Shown in pieces: positions 35,363 to 43,691 of a stretch of DNA of 64,000 bases (within the stretch, counting starts at the first letter, position 1; every line of letters begins with the position of its first letter). The notes beneath the pieces were generated by a model. The model ran no database searches. It was not told the DNA's origin and saw nothing but the letters and a program-made list of their open reading frames with translations. Where the stretch lies: contig OY761542.1 of the NCBI GenBank assembly GCA_963664635.1, forward strand, positions 4,154,001-4,218,000, in the 5' to 3' direction. The translations under genes and the position numbers were made by a program. This stretch comes from VXNE01 sp963664635. Its GTDB lineage: Bacteria > Pseudomonadota > Gammaproteobacteria > Pseudomonadales > Azotimanducaceae.

Positions 35363-36538
35363 TCAGCGCTTCGGCTCCATCGTACCGCGTGGCCGCAGCG
35401 TCTCCGGAACGGTCGCCAGGAGCAGGAACACGCCGACCAGCGCCATCGCCCCGCTACCCGTGCATGCGACGGCGAGCGACGCCCACTGCGCCACCGACCC
35501 CATGACGAACGGCCCCACCGCGGCGCCGAGATCGCCGACCAGACGCCACACGCCGAGGAACTCTCCCCGCCCGTGCTCCGGAGACAGGTCGCCGCCGAGC
35601 GTCATGAAGATCCCGGTGCCGAACCCGTTGCCCAGGCCCGCGAGTACGCCGAAGGCCGCGAAGGACCAGAAGCCGTCCGCGTAGGGCAGCAGCGCCAGCC
35701 CGGCTCCCAGCAGCAGCATCGCGGGAGCCAGCGCCCACCTGCGGCCGAGATGGTCGAGGATCATCCCGGCGGGGTAGAACATCGCCATGTCCACCGCCGC
35801 CGAAAGGCTGAACGCGAACCCGATCTCCGCCGCCGACAGCCCGATGGTCGAACCGACCAGCGGGATCATGAGCAGGCGCCCGGCCCGCAGGAACATCAGG
35901 ACCACCATGACGCTGCCCGCGGTCGCGAAGGTGCGCCGGTGGACGCTGATCACCTGCGCCAGCCGCACGTGGCCGGCGCCATGCGGCAGCCGCGCGCCCG
36001 GGTTCGCGAAGATCAGCACCAGGACGAGAGAGACGGCGAAGAGCACGGCCGCGCCGGCGAACACGGTCGGGTAGCCGAAGGTCTCCGCACCGACTCCGGC
36101 GATCAGCGGACCGGCGAGGGCGCCGCCCCGCTGCAGCCCCGCCATCACGGAGATCACCCGTCCGCGCTGCTCAAGACGCACCGTGTCCGTGATGAACGAC
36201 ATGCGGGCGAGCAGCCAGATGCCCACCCCGGCGCCGAACCCGAGCGCCGCGGCCGAGAGCAGCGTCGCCTCCGTGGACGCGGCCGCGGCGACGGTGGCGA
36301 AGGTGACGGCCAGAAGCCCGGCAATCATTACGCCGCGGTCGCCGATGCGTGCGACCAGCATGCCGGCAGGCACGTCGCCCAGCATGGTCCCGGCGCCCCG
36401 GAGCCCAACCACCGCCGCCGCCAGGGCCGCGCCCCCACCGATCTCCAACGCGTAGAGCGGCAGCAGGATCTGCACCGCGTTCTGCGCGATGGCCGAGAAG
36501 AAGGACGGTACGTAGACGGGCAGCGCAATGCCCCGCAT
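35363..36538 (-). CDS. Major facilitator superfamily transporter
   Basis: 391 residues from ATG 36538; a frame open to 36955 would add 139 Arg/Pro/Gly-rich residues that are clearly out-of-frame reading of the DUF35 gene region. About twelve hydrophobic segments follow each other, with the MFS loop motif GDVPAGMLVARIGDRG between helices 2 and 3 and a matching YPAGMILDHLGRRW in the second half. The substrate is unknown. It follows the thiolase-DUF35 pair on the same strand after 95 bases and is followed by the flavin oxidoreductase after 19 bases, so all four may be one transcription unit. Confidence 0.87.
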   Translation of the reverse strand: MRGIALPVYVPSFFSAIAQNAVQILLPLYALEIGGGAALAAAVVGLRGAGTMLGDVPAGMLVARIGDRGVMIAGLLAVTFATVAAAASTEATLLSAAALGFGAGVGIWLLARMSFITDTVRLEQRGRVISVMAGLQRGGALAGPLIAGVGAETFGYPTVFAGAAVLFAVSLVLVLIFANPGARLPHGAGHVRLAQVISVHRRTFATAGSVMVVLMFLRAGRLLMIPLVGSTIGLSAAEIGFAFSLSAAVDMAMFYPAGMILDHLGRRWALAPAMLLLGAGLALLPYADGFWSFAAFGVLAGLGNGFGTGIFMTLGGDLSPEHGRGEFLGVWRLVGDLGAAVGPFVMGSVAQWASLAVACTGSGAMALVGVFLLLATVPETLRPRGTMEPKR

Positions 36539-36633
36539 CACGGCGAGGACCGTTGCGGGAGCGTCCGGGTCGGGCGGTCGCGAGGCTCCGCCGGGCCGAC
36601 CCGATGCAGGCGTCAGGCTGGCGCGCCCCGGGC

Positions 36634-37068
36634 CTATGCGACGGTCCAGTGCACCAGGGTGTGCGGCGGTTCCTCGTCGGCGTGGTGCTCGAACACCGCG
36701 CGCACGGGGGCCCCGATCGTCACTTCCTGCTCCGGGTCCCCGAGCAGGTTGCCGACGATCCGCACGTTGTCGTGCTCCGGAAACTCGACCAGCACGATCA
36801 GGTAGGGCCCCTGCTCCCGGAGCGCCGGGTGCACGGGATGCCAGACCCGCTCGTAGCTGTAGATGCGGCCTCGCGGTTCGACCGCCTCGAAGGCGACGTC
36901 GTCGCTCAGGCAGTGGTGGCAGATCCACTCGGGCCCCCACTGCCAGCGCCCGCACGCGTTGCAGCGCTGCAACTTCAGGACGCCCTCCGCCGCGGCCTCC
37001 CAGAAAGGTCTGTCGAGCCCGTCCGGAGCCGGCACGGGTTTCGGCAATCCCGGATTCAGGTAACTCAC
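36634..37068 (-). CDS. DUF35 Zn-ribbon/OB-fold acyl-CoA-binding protein (ChsH2-type)
   Basis: 144 residues from GTG 37068, which overlaps the thiolase stop as GTGA. The zinc ribbon is visible as CNACGRWQWGPEWICHHC (CxxC, ten residues, CxxC), followed by an OB-fold ending LIVLVEFPEHDNVRIVGNLLG. DUF35 proteins dock to thiolase-like partners: in steroid degradation ChsH2 binds the aldolase Ltp2, and in archaea a DUF35 protein joins acetoacetyl-CoA thiolase and HMG-CoA synthase. Here the coupled partner lacks the thiolase cysteine, which favours the aldolase arrangement. Confidence 0.87.
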   Translation of the reverse strand: MSYLNPGLPKPVPAPDGLDRPFWEAAAEGVLKLQRCNACGRWQWGPEWICHHCLSDDVAFEAVEPRGRIYSYERVWHPVHPALREQGPYLIVLVEFPEHDNVRIVGNLLGDPEQEVTIGAPVRAVFEHHADEEPPHTLVHWTVA

Positions 37069-38243
37069 AGCGTCGCCTCCGAACCGAAGATGCAGCAGCT
37101 CACCGGCGTGACCATCGGTCCGGAAATGACCATGGACACGTCGGCGTCGGGCACCTGGCTGGTGGACACGCCCCGGACCTGTCGCACCGCCTCGATGTTG
37201 AGCCCGAGGCCGTGCATGTAGCACTCGGCCAGGTTGCCGCCGCTCGTGTTGGTGGGCAGCCTGCCGCCGGGCGCGACCAGATTGTCCTTCACGAAGAACT
37301 CGTTGCAGCCGTCGGGCTCGCAGAAGCCGTGCTCGACGATGCTCATCAGCACGCCGCCGGTGAAATTCTCGTACGACTGCAGCACGTCTATGTCGTTGGG
37401 GCCGACCCCCGCCATGTCGTAGAGCCGCGGCGCCACCGTCTTGAAGGCGCTCGTCGCGTAGTCCGGCGCGTTGTGCACCGAGGCGCCGGCGCGGTGGTGC
37501 GAGCCGCTCACCGCACCGAGCAGGTAGCACGGCTTGTGCCCCACCTCGGCGGCGCGCTCCGCGGACACGAGCACCATCGCCGCCGCGCCGTCGTTCTCCA
37601 GGCAGCAGTCGAAGAGATGGAACGGCTCGACGATCCAGCGGGAGTTGTCGTACTTCTCCTCGGTGAGGGGCCGCCCGTACATCACGGCGCGCGGGTTTTT
37701 CTGCGCGTGGTGATAGGAGGCCAGCGAGATCGCCCGGAGCGCCGACTGCTCGACGCCGTGGTCGTGCATGAACCGCTGCACCTTCATCGCGAACATCTGC
37801 GCGGCCGACATCAAGCCGTAGGGCACGGTGTGCGCCGTGTCGCCGGCGATCACGTTGCGCTGCGGGCCCTGTCCGAACCGGCCGAACTGGCCCTGGGCGA
37901 GGGCCCGGAACACGACCACGCAATCGGCCATGCCGGTGGCGATCGCGGCCGCGGCGTTGCCGATCGCCCCGGACCCGCCGCCTCCGCCGCCGCCCCACTG
38001 CATGTTCGCGAAGCGCAGGTCGTCGATGCCGAGGGCGGCCGCGAGCCGGGACGGATCGCTGCGGTCGTTGGAGTACGACGCGAAGCCGTCCACCTGCTTC
38101 GGCGAGATGCCCGCATCCTCGCAAGCGGCGATAATCGCCTTGAGCGCCAGCTTGAACTCGGGATCCGGCGCCTGACCGTGCTTGTAGTAGGCGGTCTCGC
38201 CGACGCCGATCACGGCGACGCGCCCGCGCAATGAGCGTTCCAT
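37065..38243 (-). CDS. Thiolase-fold lipid-transfer/aldolase-like protein (SCP-x/Ltp2 type)
   Basis: 392 residues from ATG 38243 with GGGGGAGGAT upstream. The fold is a thiolase (VAVIGVGETAYYK, GNAAAAIATGMADCVVVF, TSGGNLAECYMHGLGL), but the position of the nucleophilic cysteine is a glycine run (MQWGGGGGGGSGAIG, residues 81-95). Such Cys-less thiolase-like proteins include the Ltp2 retro-aldolases that shorten steroid side chains with a DUF35 partner. The DUF35 gene follows with GTGA overlap, and a MaoC hydratase gene diverges upstream. Retro-aldol cleavage of a hydroxyacyl-CoA is the most likely job, by inference. Confidence 0.85.
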   Translation of the reverse strand: MERSLRGRVAVIGVGETAYYKHGQAPDPEFKLALKAIIAACEDAGISPKQVDGFASYSNDRSDPSRLAAALGIDDLRFANMQWGGGGGGGSGAIGNAAAAIATGMADCVVVFRALAQGQFGRFGQGPQRNVIAGDTAHTVPYGLMSAAQMFAMKVQRFMHDHGVEQSALRAISLASYHHAQKNPRAVMYGRPLTEEKYDNSRWIVEPFHLFDCCLENDGAAAMVLVSAERAAEVGHKPCYLLGAVSGSHHRAGASVHNAPDYATSAFKTVAPRLYDMAGVGPNDIDVLQSYENFTGGVLMSIVEHGFCEPDGCNEFFVKDNLVAPGGRLPTNTSGGNLAECYMHGLGLNIEAVRQVRGVSTSQVPDADVSMVISGPMVTPVSCCIFGSEATL

Positions 38244-38384
38244 ATCCTCCCCCTCGCCTGGAAGTGCACCGAAAACGCGGCGTCGCACGGTAACGCGCCG
38301 ACGCCAGCGACCGGGTACGACATGCTTCCGCAGCATTCTCGCATCGTTTAAGGTGCGGGCAAAACTGCACCACCGGGAGGAACC

Positions 38385-39221
38385 ATGCCCATCAATCCGG
38401 ATGCCGTCGGCGAGACCGGCGGACCCTCGACCCGGAACTGGACGTCCAAGGACGCCCTGCTCTATGCCGTCGGCATCGGCGCGGGGACCGACGAACTCGC
38501 CTTCACCACCGAGAACACCAAGGACGTCGCGCAGCGCGTCTTCCCGACCTTCGCCGTGATCATTGGCGGCGGCGGCGCACCGCTCGGCAAGGTCGGCAGC
38601 TTCAACCCGGCGCTCATGGTGCACGGCGAGCAGGGCATCGAGCTGCTCGGCGAGATCCCGCCGGACGGCGAGATCGAGAGCCGCGGCCGCATCGCCGGCA
38701 TCTGGGACAAGGGCAACGCGGCGCTCATCGAGATGGAGTCCGAAGGCGTGAACAAGGCAACGGGTGAGCCACTGATCCGGACCCGCTCGACGCTTTTCTG
38801 CCGCGGCGAGGGCGGCTGGGGCGGCGACCGCGGTCCGTCCGCCAAGGTCGAGTTTCCCGATGCGGAACCGACGCACCAGATGACCTACCAGACGCGCGAG
38901 GACCAGGCCCTGACCTACCGCCTCTCCGGCGACCGCAACCCCCTGCATTCGGACCCGTCGTTCGCGGCCATGGGCGGTTTCGACAAGCCGATCCTGCATG
39001 GGCTGTGCACGTACGGTTTCACCGGCCGCGCGCTGCTGCACGCCCTCTGCGGCGGCGACCCGTCGCGCTTTCGGTCGATGAACGGGCGCTTCTCTCGGCC
39101 GGTGATCCCCGGCGACGCGCTGACGGTGTCCATGTGGGCCGACGGCGGCCAAGCGGTGTTCCGCACCACGAACCAGGACGGGGCGGTGGTGATCGACCAG
39201 GGGGTATGCACGTTCGCGTAG
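38385..39221 (+). CDS. MaoC-type (R)-specific enoyl-CoA hydratase 2
   Basis: 278 residues from ATG 38385 with GGGAGG five bases upstream. This is a double-hotdog hydratase 2: the C-terminal half carries the catalytic signature YRLSGDRNPLHSDPSFA (Asp and His), followed by PILHGLCTYGFTGRALL. The N-terminal half lacks it, as usual. It resembles the hydratase part of peroxisomal multifunctional enzyme type 2. It diverges from the thiolase-like/DUF35 pair, and could supply the hydroxyacyl-CoA that they cleave. Confidence 0.92.
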   Translation: MPINPDAVGETGGPSTRNWTSKDALLYAVGIGAGTDELAFTTENTKDVAQRVFPTFAVIIGGGGAPLGKVGSFNPALMVHGEQGIELLGEIPPDGEIESRGRIAGIWDKGNAALIEMESEGVNKATGEPLIRTRSTLFCRGEGGWGGDRGPSAKVEFPDAEPTHQMTYQTREDQALTYRLSGDRNPLHSDPSFAAMGGFDKPILHGLCTYGFTGRALLHALCGGDPSRFRSMNGRFSRPVIPGDALTVSMWADGGQAVFRTTNQDGAVVIDQGVCTFA

Positions 39222-39778
39222 CTACGGTGCGCGCGCGGGGCCGCGGCGCCGCACTGCTCATCCCGGCGCTGCTGCTGTCGGCGGCGTGCTCCGACTCGAG
39301 GGCGGAGCCCGCCGCGGACGCCGCGCCCGACTCGCCGGCTTGGCAGGCGGCGTTGCGTCTCGTTCGCGAGGACTTCCCCGACGTGCCGCAGATGACGACG
39401 GGGCAGCTCGCCGACCTGCTCGAGCGGGCGCCCGCCAGCGTCCTGCTGCTCGATGCGCGGAGCCTCGAAGAGTACGCGGTGGGGCATCTCCCGGGGGCCG
39501 TGCGCACGGACGGTCTCGACGCGGCGCTCGCCGCACGGTCGGCACGCGACGCGGGGTCCACCGTGGTCGTGTACTGCTCGGTCGGCTACCGTTCTTCGGA
39601 GCTGGCCGAACGGCTCATCGCCACCGGCGCAAGTAACGTGTTCAACCTCGAGGGGTCGCTGTTTCGCTGGGCAAACGAAGGCCGGCCTGTCCACCGCGGC
39701 GCCGAGCGGGTCTTCGAAGTGCATCCCTATGACGATGACTGGGCGAAGTTGCTGGATTCGCGTTACCGGCGCCCCTGA
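39206..39778 (+). CDS. Exported rhodanese-domain protein
   Basis: 190 residues from ATG 39206, which overlaps the end of the hydratase gene by 16 bases; a GTG at 39227 is an alternative start just after that stop. The N-terminus (Arg-rich, then AALLIPALLLSAACSD) is a signal peptide, perhaps of a lipoprotein with Cys near residue 27, although the lipobox is weak. The rhodanese domain has LLDARSLEEYAVGHLPGAV and the active-site loop VVYCSVGYRSSELA with the cysteine that would carry a persulfide. It could move sulfur in the periplasm. The C-terminal VHPYDDDWAKLL tail occurs in related proteobacterial proteins. Confidence 0.85.
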   Translation: MHVRVATVRARGRGAALLIPALLLSAACSDSRAEPAADAAPDSPAWQAALRLVREDFPDVPQMTTGQLADLLERAPASVLLLDARSLEEYAVGHLPGAVRTDGLDAALAARSARDAGSTVVVYCSVGYRSSELAERLIATGASNVFNLEGSLFRWANEGRPVHRGAERVFEVHPYDDDWAKLLDSRYRRP

Positions 39779-39820
39779 ACCCGACACCCTCCGTCGCATG
39801 CCAAAGCACGATTTTGCGCC

Positions 39821-42103
39821 GTGATTGACGAGTACTACACCCGAGTCTTCGTAACGGAGTCGGAAGCCGGGGTCAACGCCGTCGAAGCCGCGGCGTGTGC
39901 CGCGCGGGCGTATCTGGACGGTAAACCGAGGCGCACCAAGCAGGCGGAGCGGGATCTGTCCTTCTCGGCAAGCCCGTTCCTCAAGACGCTCCCTCCCGAA
40001 ACTTGGACCGAGGACGCGCTGCTGCTCGCTCTCGGTCGTCTTGTCGGACAGGACGACGTGGCCATCGGTGCGTTGCTCCGGCATGTGGCGAGGGTCGCCC
40101 CGGCGACCGCGAAGCGGGCGGTGTGCGTGTCCGGAGTGGCACTCCAGCGGAATGCGCGCCATCGGCGCGAGGTCGGGCGTCTGGCGATAGTGGCGCCTGA
40201 CGAATTCGAAGACTTCAACTTTGCCCTGGACACCATCGTGGCCCAGTGTCGCGACGCCCGCGAACGCCTGGACAGGCTCCGCCAGCCTTTCGCGGAGATG
40301 TCGCCCGTGGCGCTGCTTGCCTACGCGAGTCTGTACGCGTTCAAGCACGTTGTGCCTCTGCAGGAGGTTTCGGCTGCCAGGGAGGACGCGCTCGAGGGAT
40401 TCTGGCGAGCCGTGACCGATGTACTCGCGTGGAAGCTGAAGACCACCGGTTCGAGTGGGTTCAGGGTGACCGAACGCGGCATCGGGAAGTGCTTCGGGGC
40501 ACATCTTTCCCCTTGGCTGTTCCCCACGCCCGGTTGGCAGCGCCGGACGGACCTTCTGGCCGCCTTCGAGGATCTGATGGACGCCGAGTCCGAGCTGCAG
40601 GAGGCCGAGCGTGCAGCCGAAGTCTTCTGCTACGACGATGCGGCTGGCTTCGTCCGCGACGGCGACCGACTGGAGTTCGTCATCCGAGACCCCGACGCAC
40701 AGGCCGCGTGGCGAAGAGCCGACGAACGCCTCGGCAGGCTGCAGCGGTACTGGTACATGCGTGGAATGGTCGCGTTCGTGGACTCGCCCATGGCAACCGA
40801 GGTGATCGGACGCCCTGAGAACCACGAGTGGAACAGAACGGCGCACATCAAGGCGATGGCCACGCAGTTGCGACTGGGAGAGGTGTACGGAGTCGGCGAT
40901 ACCGTGTCGACCGGGACGGGGCAGGAAGTACCGCTCTTCAAGGCCGTTCTGACCCGGGAGCTTGTTGCAGCGTTCGGCCAGATGGAGTTCGTGCAGCCGT
41001 ACCGCGACCATCTCGCCCGCGGCGGAGACTGGGCCGCGGCCCTCGGAGCGCTCGCTCTCGGCGGGCTGGCGAACGGCATGCAGAACCGCCTGCCAGTGAC
41101 GTTCTCGCGTCGCGAGGACAAGATACGCAACATCGTCGGCTGGACCGTGAGCGCGGACCGACCGCGGGGCAGCCGCACGGAGTCGAAGGCGATCGTCGAC
41201 TTCTGGACAAGCGACTGGAGCAGGCTTGCCGAGCGTTTGCGACGGCGGGAGCCTGGCCTCGTGCCCGAACTCTTCGAGCGGCCGTTCCTCAAGCTGGGGC
41301 AGTACCTGTTCGAGTTGCCTTGGGTGAGCGCCTTCCAGAACAACCAGCACGCCGCGATTAACAATCTGCGGCGCCTGGGCAGCCGCCGCGGCGAGACCGC
41401 TCGGGAGACGCGGCGGATCGAGGAGCGCCTGGCCGCCCTTTTCCGGGAACGGGGCTTCCGGGTGCGCCTGAACTGGCAGCCGGACGGCGAGGCCGGCGAG
41501 GTGGACCTGGTCTGCGCGCGCGACGGCGGCCTCCTGGTGCTGGAGGTGAAGTCGAGCTACATGCGTGGATCGTTGCGGGAGGCCTGGCTGCACGGAACCA
41601 TGACGTTGCGCCGGGCGGGCAACCAACTGCGGCGGAAGGTGCCGGCCGTGGTTCGGGACGCGGAACTCGTTGCGGACCTCGCGCCCGGACTGGCGTCTCC
41701 GCCGCTCGTGCGCGCATGGATCGTGGACACCTCCATCGAGCACGACCACGAGCGGTTTGGCGGATTCCTGAAGATCTCCTTGGAGGAACTGATCATCGCG
41801 CTCCGTGACGAGCGGAGATTGCTGGACGAGGCAGATCGCGTCTTCGGCGCGGATTTGGAGAGCGGCGGAGGATCGGAGACGGATCGCTTGCGGGAGGCAG
41901 TGGACGCAACCCTGTATCCGGGGGGTTTCACGTTCGCCGGATTCGTCGACGTGATCGAGTCCGCGAGCGTGTGGAAACGCCCGGGCAACAAGCGTGCGGC
42001 GTGGCGTGAATGGCTCGCCGCGCTTCAGCGCTTCACTTCACGCCGACGTCGAACTCCTGGCTCCATCTCGTCGAGCGGTTCTGCGCCGACCTCACCGCCG
42101 TGA
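39821..42103 (+). CDS. Large protein of unknown family with C-terminal PD-(D/E)XK nuclease-like domain
   Basis: 760 residues from GTG 39821; no good ribosome site is visible. The first ~510 residues are not recognised; they look mainly helical, soluble and rich in Arg, Glu and Trp. Residues about 530-580 match a PD-(D/E)XK nuclease core: RIEERLAALFRERGF (Glu534/535), GEVDLV (Asp562), and LLVLEVKSS (Glu575, Lys577), the arrangement of Mrr/NERD/Holliday-type nucleases. After residue ~736 the DNA belongs to an IS630 transposase remnant read in the wrong frame, so the natural C-terminus is lost. A defence or DNA-processing role is inference. Codon use is less GC-extreme than in neighbouring genes, suggesting transfer. 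Confidence 0.7.
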   Translation: MIDEYYTRVFVTESEAGVNAVEAAACAARAYLDGKPRRTKQAERDLSFSASPFLKTLPPETWTEDALLLALGRLVGQDDVAIGALLRHVARVAPATAKRAVCVSGVALQRNARHRREVGRLAIVAPDEFEDFNFALDTIVAQCRDARERLDRLRQPFAEMSPVALLAYASLYAFKHVVPLQEVSAAREDALEGFWRAVTDVLAWKLKTTGSSGFRVTERGIGKCFGAHLSPWLFPTPGWQRRTDLLAAFEDLMDAESELQEAERAAEVFCYDDAAGFVRDGDRLEFVIRDPDAQAAWRRADERLGRLQRYWYMRGMVAFVDSPMATEVIGRPENHEWNRTAHIKAMATQLRLGEVYGVGDTVSTGTGQEVPLFKAVLTRELVAAFGQMEFVQPYRDHLARGGDWAAALGALALGGLANGMQNRLPVTFSRREDKIRNIVGWTVSADRPRGSRTESKAIVDFWTSDWSRLAERLRRREPGLVPELFERPFLKLGQYLFELPWVSAFQNNQHAAINNLRRLGSRRGETARETRRIEERLAALFRERGFRVRLNWQPDGEAGEVDLVCARDGGLLVLEVKSSYMRGSLREAWLHGTMTLRRAGNQLRRKVPAVVRDAELVADLAPGLASPPLVRAWIVDTSIEHDHERFGGFLKISLEELIIALRDERRLLDEADRVFGADLESGGGSETDRLREAVDATLYPGGFTFAGFVDVIESASVWKRPGNKRAAWREWLAALQRFTSRRRRTPGSISSSGSAPTSPP

Positions 42104-42204
42104 TCTGCGACGGCAGCTTGGCCAGTGTCCACCAACTGCGCCACGCCATCGTGCGCCACCACGCCGAACACCACGCCGAGCCGCAACTCTACCGATGGGT
42201 ACAC
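42031..42204 (+). mobile_element. IS630-family transposase 3' remnant
   Basis: In a frame different from the nuclease gene, this stretch reads LHFTPTSNSWLHLVERFCADLT, then SLASVHQLRHAI, and ends with YRW. That is the end of the IS630/Tc1-type DDE transposase, including the last catalytic Glu (LVERF). The 5' two thirds of the gene and both insertion-sequence ends are absent. In the following bases to 42573 only a diverged short repeat (42335-42372) was found. Confidence 0.75.
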
Positions 42205-42334
42205 GCGCCAGCGAGAATCCGGACGCAACCGCACGGCAGTCACCACGCAGGGCTGCCGACCATGGAACCTCTGATCGAGCCCATCCCTGGGCTTGATCGT
42301 AACGGTTCGGTCGTCCCGGTAGGCGACGGTCTCG

Positions 42335-42372
42335 CGCAGGACCGAATCGAGACCCACGCCGTTCCTTACGGC
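42335..42372 (+). repeat. Left copy of a diverged 38-bp direct repeat flanking the HNH gene
   Basis: CGCAGGACCGAATCGAGACC and the following 18 bases match 43453-43490 with six differences over 38 bases, in the same orientation. The HNH endonuclease gene (42574-43338) lies between the copies. Confidence 0.5.
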
Positions 42373-42573
42373 GCGATGCCGTACCAGGTGATACCGAACC
42401 GCACAGGCGCTCGCGTCGCGCGGCCCGTCGCGGAGTTGCTTTGGCTGCTGCCGAACCTTCGAAGCGGCACATCACTGCTGGGAAAGCCGTAGGGCAAGTG
42501 CGGGTGGTCGTAGTCCACGGTAGCTCAAAGGTTCGGATCGGGACTATAGGCCGAGTGTGTGCATCGTGCACAG

Positions 42574-43338
42574 TCATTGTCGATGCTTGAAGGCGGGCAG
42601 GGCAAGGGTATCCCGGACCCTCTGGAGGGTGTCGTCGGCCAAGCCTCTGCCGCCGAGGAGTATGCGGTAGTCACTTGATACGCCGTCGTCGGCGAGGACG
42701 ACCTGGCCGTTCTTTGCGAACGTGAATAGGCCCGCGTCGAACAGGCGGTGCAGGTCGGCACGGAGCGCAATGCCGTTGAATGGCTTGTCATTCTCGCCAA
42801 CCTTCGCAGGGATGAGGTGGGCAGCCTCAAGCGCGGCGGCGGTGGACTCTCCCGTTAGGACGCACCGGCGACCGTCGGCGTCCAGGATGACGCGCCGGAA
42901 CTGTCCGTAGCGCTTAGAACGGAGATAGGTGGCCCGGGGCCTTCCCTGGGCTGCGGCGAGATCGAAGGATCTCCAAAGGATGTCGGTACGTTCTTTCAGG
43001 TCCGGCGCTATTCGCCAGCGGCAGCGGCCCTCGCGATTGCCTTGAGTCAAGACGATGCGGTTGGTTCCCCACCCGATGTCATGTGTCCGGGCAAGTTGGC
43101 GATTGTCCCTCTCGTGGTACTCGACAACCAGGTGCACCTCGTTGTTGGGTCCGGGCTCCGTGTGGGCGCGGACCTTGTAGGCGACGTTGGTCCCGCCTTG
43201 GTGTCGTGGCCAGACTGCGGGAACGGACTCGAACCGGGGAATGGAATCGAGGCGGTTGATGTCGATCCCCAAAAAGTACTCGATCTCCCCGTCGTGGCCG
43301 TCGGCGTCGCGCCAGACGACTTCGATTCCTATTGTCAC
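42574..43338 (-). CDS. HNH endonuclease domain protein
   Basis: 254 residues from GTG 43338, with AGGA about nine bases upstream. The C-terminal half is an HNH nuclease: CVLTGESTAAALEAAHLIPAKVGE, then NGIALRADLHRLFDAGLFTF, which supplies the paired His and Asn of the beta-beta-alpha metal site. The N-terminal ~110 residues (GIEVVWRDADGHDGEIEYFLG and the following EVHLVVEYHERD strands) form a separate domain I do not recognise; it may bind DNA or modified bases as in type IV restriction enzymes. The gene is isolated and bordered by diverged repeats and palindromes. Confidence 0.82.
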   Translation of the reverse strand: MTIGIEVVWRDADGHDGEIEYFLGIDINRLDSIPRFESVPAVWPRHQGGTNVAYKVRAHTEPGPNNEVHLVVEYHERDNRQLARTHDIGWGTNRIVLTQGNREGRCRWRIAPDLKERTDILWRSFDLAAAQGRPRATYLRSKRYGQFRRVILDADGRRCVLTGESTAAALEAAHLIPAKVGENDKPFNGIALRADLHRLFDAGLFTFAKNGQVVLADDGVSSDYRILLGGRGLADDTLQRVRDTLALPAFKHRQ

Positions 43339-43437
43339 GGTTGCGATCCTCGGGCGGGCTCCAGCATGTGCGGTGTGTGCCCGAGTGCCCGAGGGTACAG
43401 CTTGCCAACCGTGAGGTAAACGCTGCGGCGTGCCCGT

Positions 43438-43453
43438 GTATGCGTGCGCATAC
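43438..43453. promoter_or_regulatory. 16-bp palindrome upstream of the HNH gene
   Basis: GTATGCG and CGCATAC flank a two-base centre (TG). The site is 100 bases upstream of the HNH start, in the otherwise empty stretch 43339-43691. Its position suggests an operator, but no cognate regulator is adjacent. Confidence 0.4.
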
Positions 43454-43490
43454 GCATGACCGAAACGAGACGCATGCCGTTCGATACGGC
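43453..43490 (+). repeat. Right copy of the diverged 38-bp direct repeat flanking the HNH gene
   Basis: This is the partner of 42335-42372, with 32 of 38 positions identical. It begins within the last base of the 16-base palindrome. Together the copies bracket about 1.1 kb containing one gene. Confidence 0.5.
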
Positions 43491-43645
43491 CGGACCGGGT
43501 CGCGTAGTTTCCTCCCCAATCACCTGTACCGGCATCACCGAACGGTTACGCTTGATCAGGTCGCAAGACAAAACGCGGTTTCGTCTTGCCCCACAGATTC
43601 AATGGCTCACGCCATCGAATCTGGCGGCACATCCCTGTGCCGCAC

Positions 43646-43674
43646 TAGGGAAGCTCTTGATCAGAGCTTCCCTA
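43646..43674 (-). terminator. Hairpin downstream of the esterase gene
   Basis: TAGGGAAGCTC and GAGCTTCCCTA form a perfect 11-base stem around TTGATCA. It begins 18 bases after the stop of the minus-strand esterase, so a transcript-end hairpin is the simplest reading. No T tract follows on either strand, so intrinsic termination is not certain. The flanking stretch 43491-43645 shows nothing else. Confidence 0.5.
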
Positions 43675-43691
43675 TCCGGCCCGGCGCCGCC

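Noticed and set aside
37975..38000. Gly run in the thiolase-like protein as a frameshift artefact
   Set aside because: The frame on both sides is conserved and continuous, and the run is made of mixed Gly codons.
37065..38243. Thiolase-fold protein as HMG-CoA synthase or acetoacetyl-CoA thiolase completing the mevalonate route
   Set aside because: It lacks the nucleophilic Cys required by both enzymes and is paired with a DUF35 protein in an aldolase-like arrangement.
38915..41749. 944-codon minus-strand frame
   Set aside because: It runs antisense through three plus-strand genes with recognisable domains and has no motif of its own.
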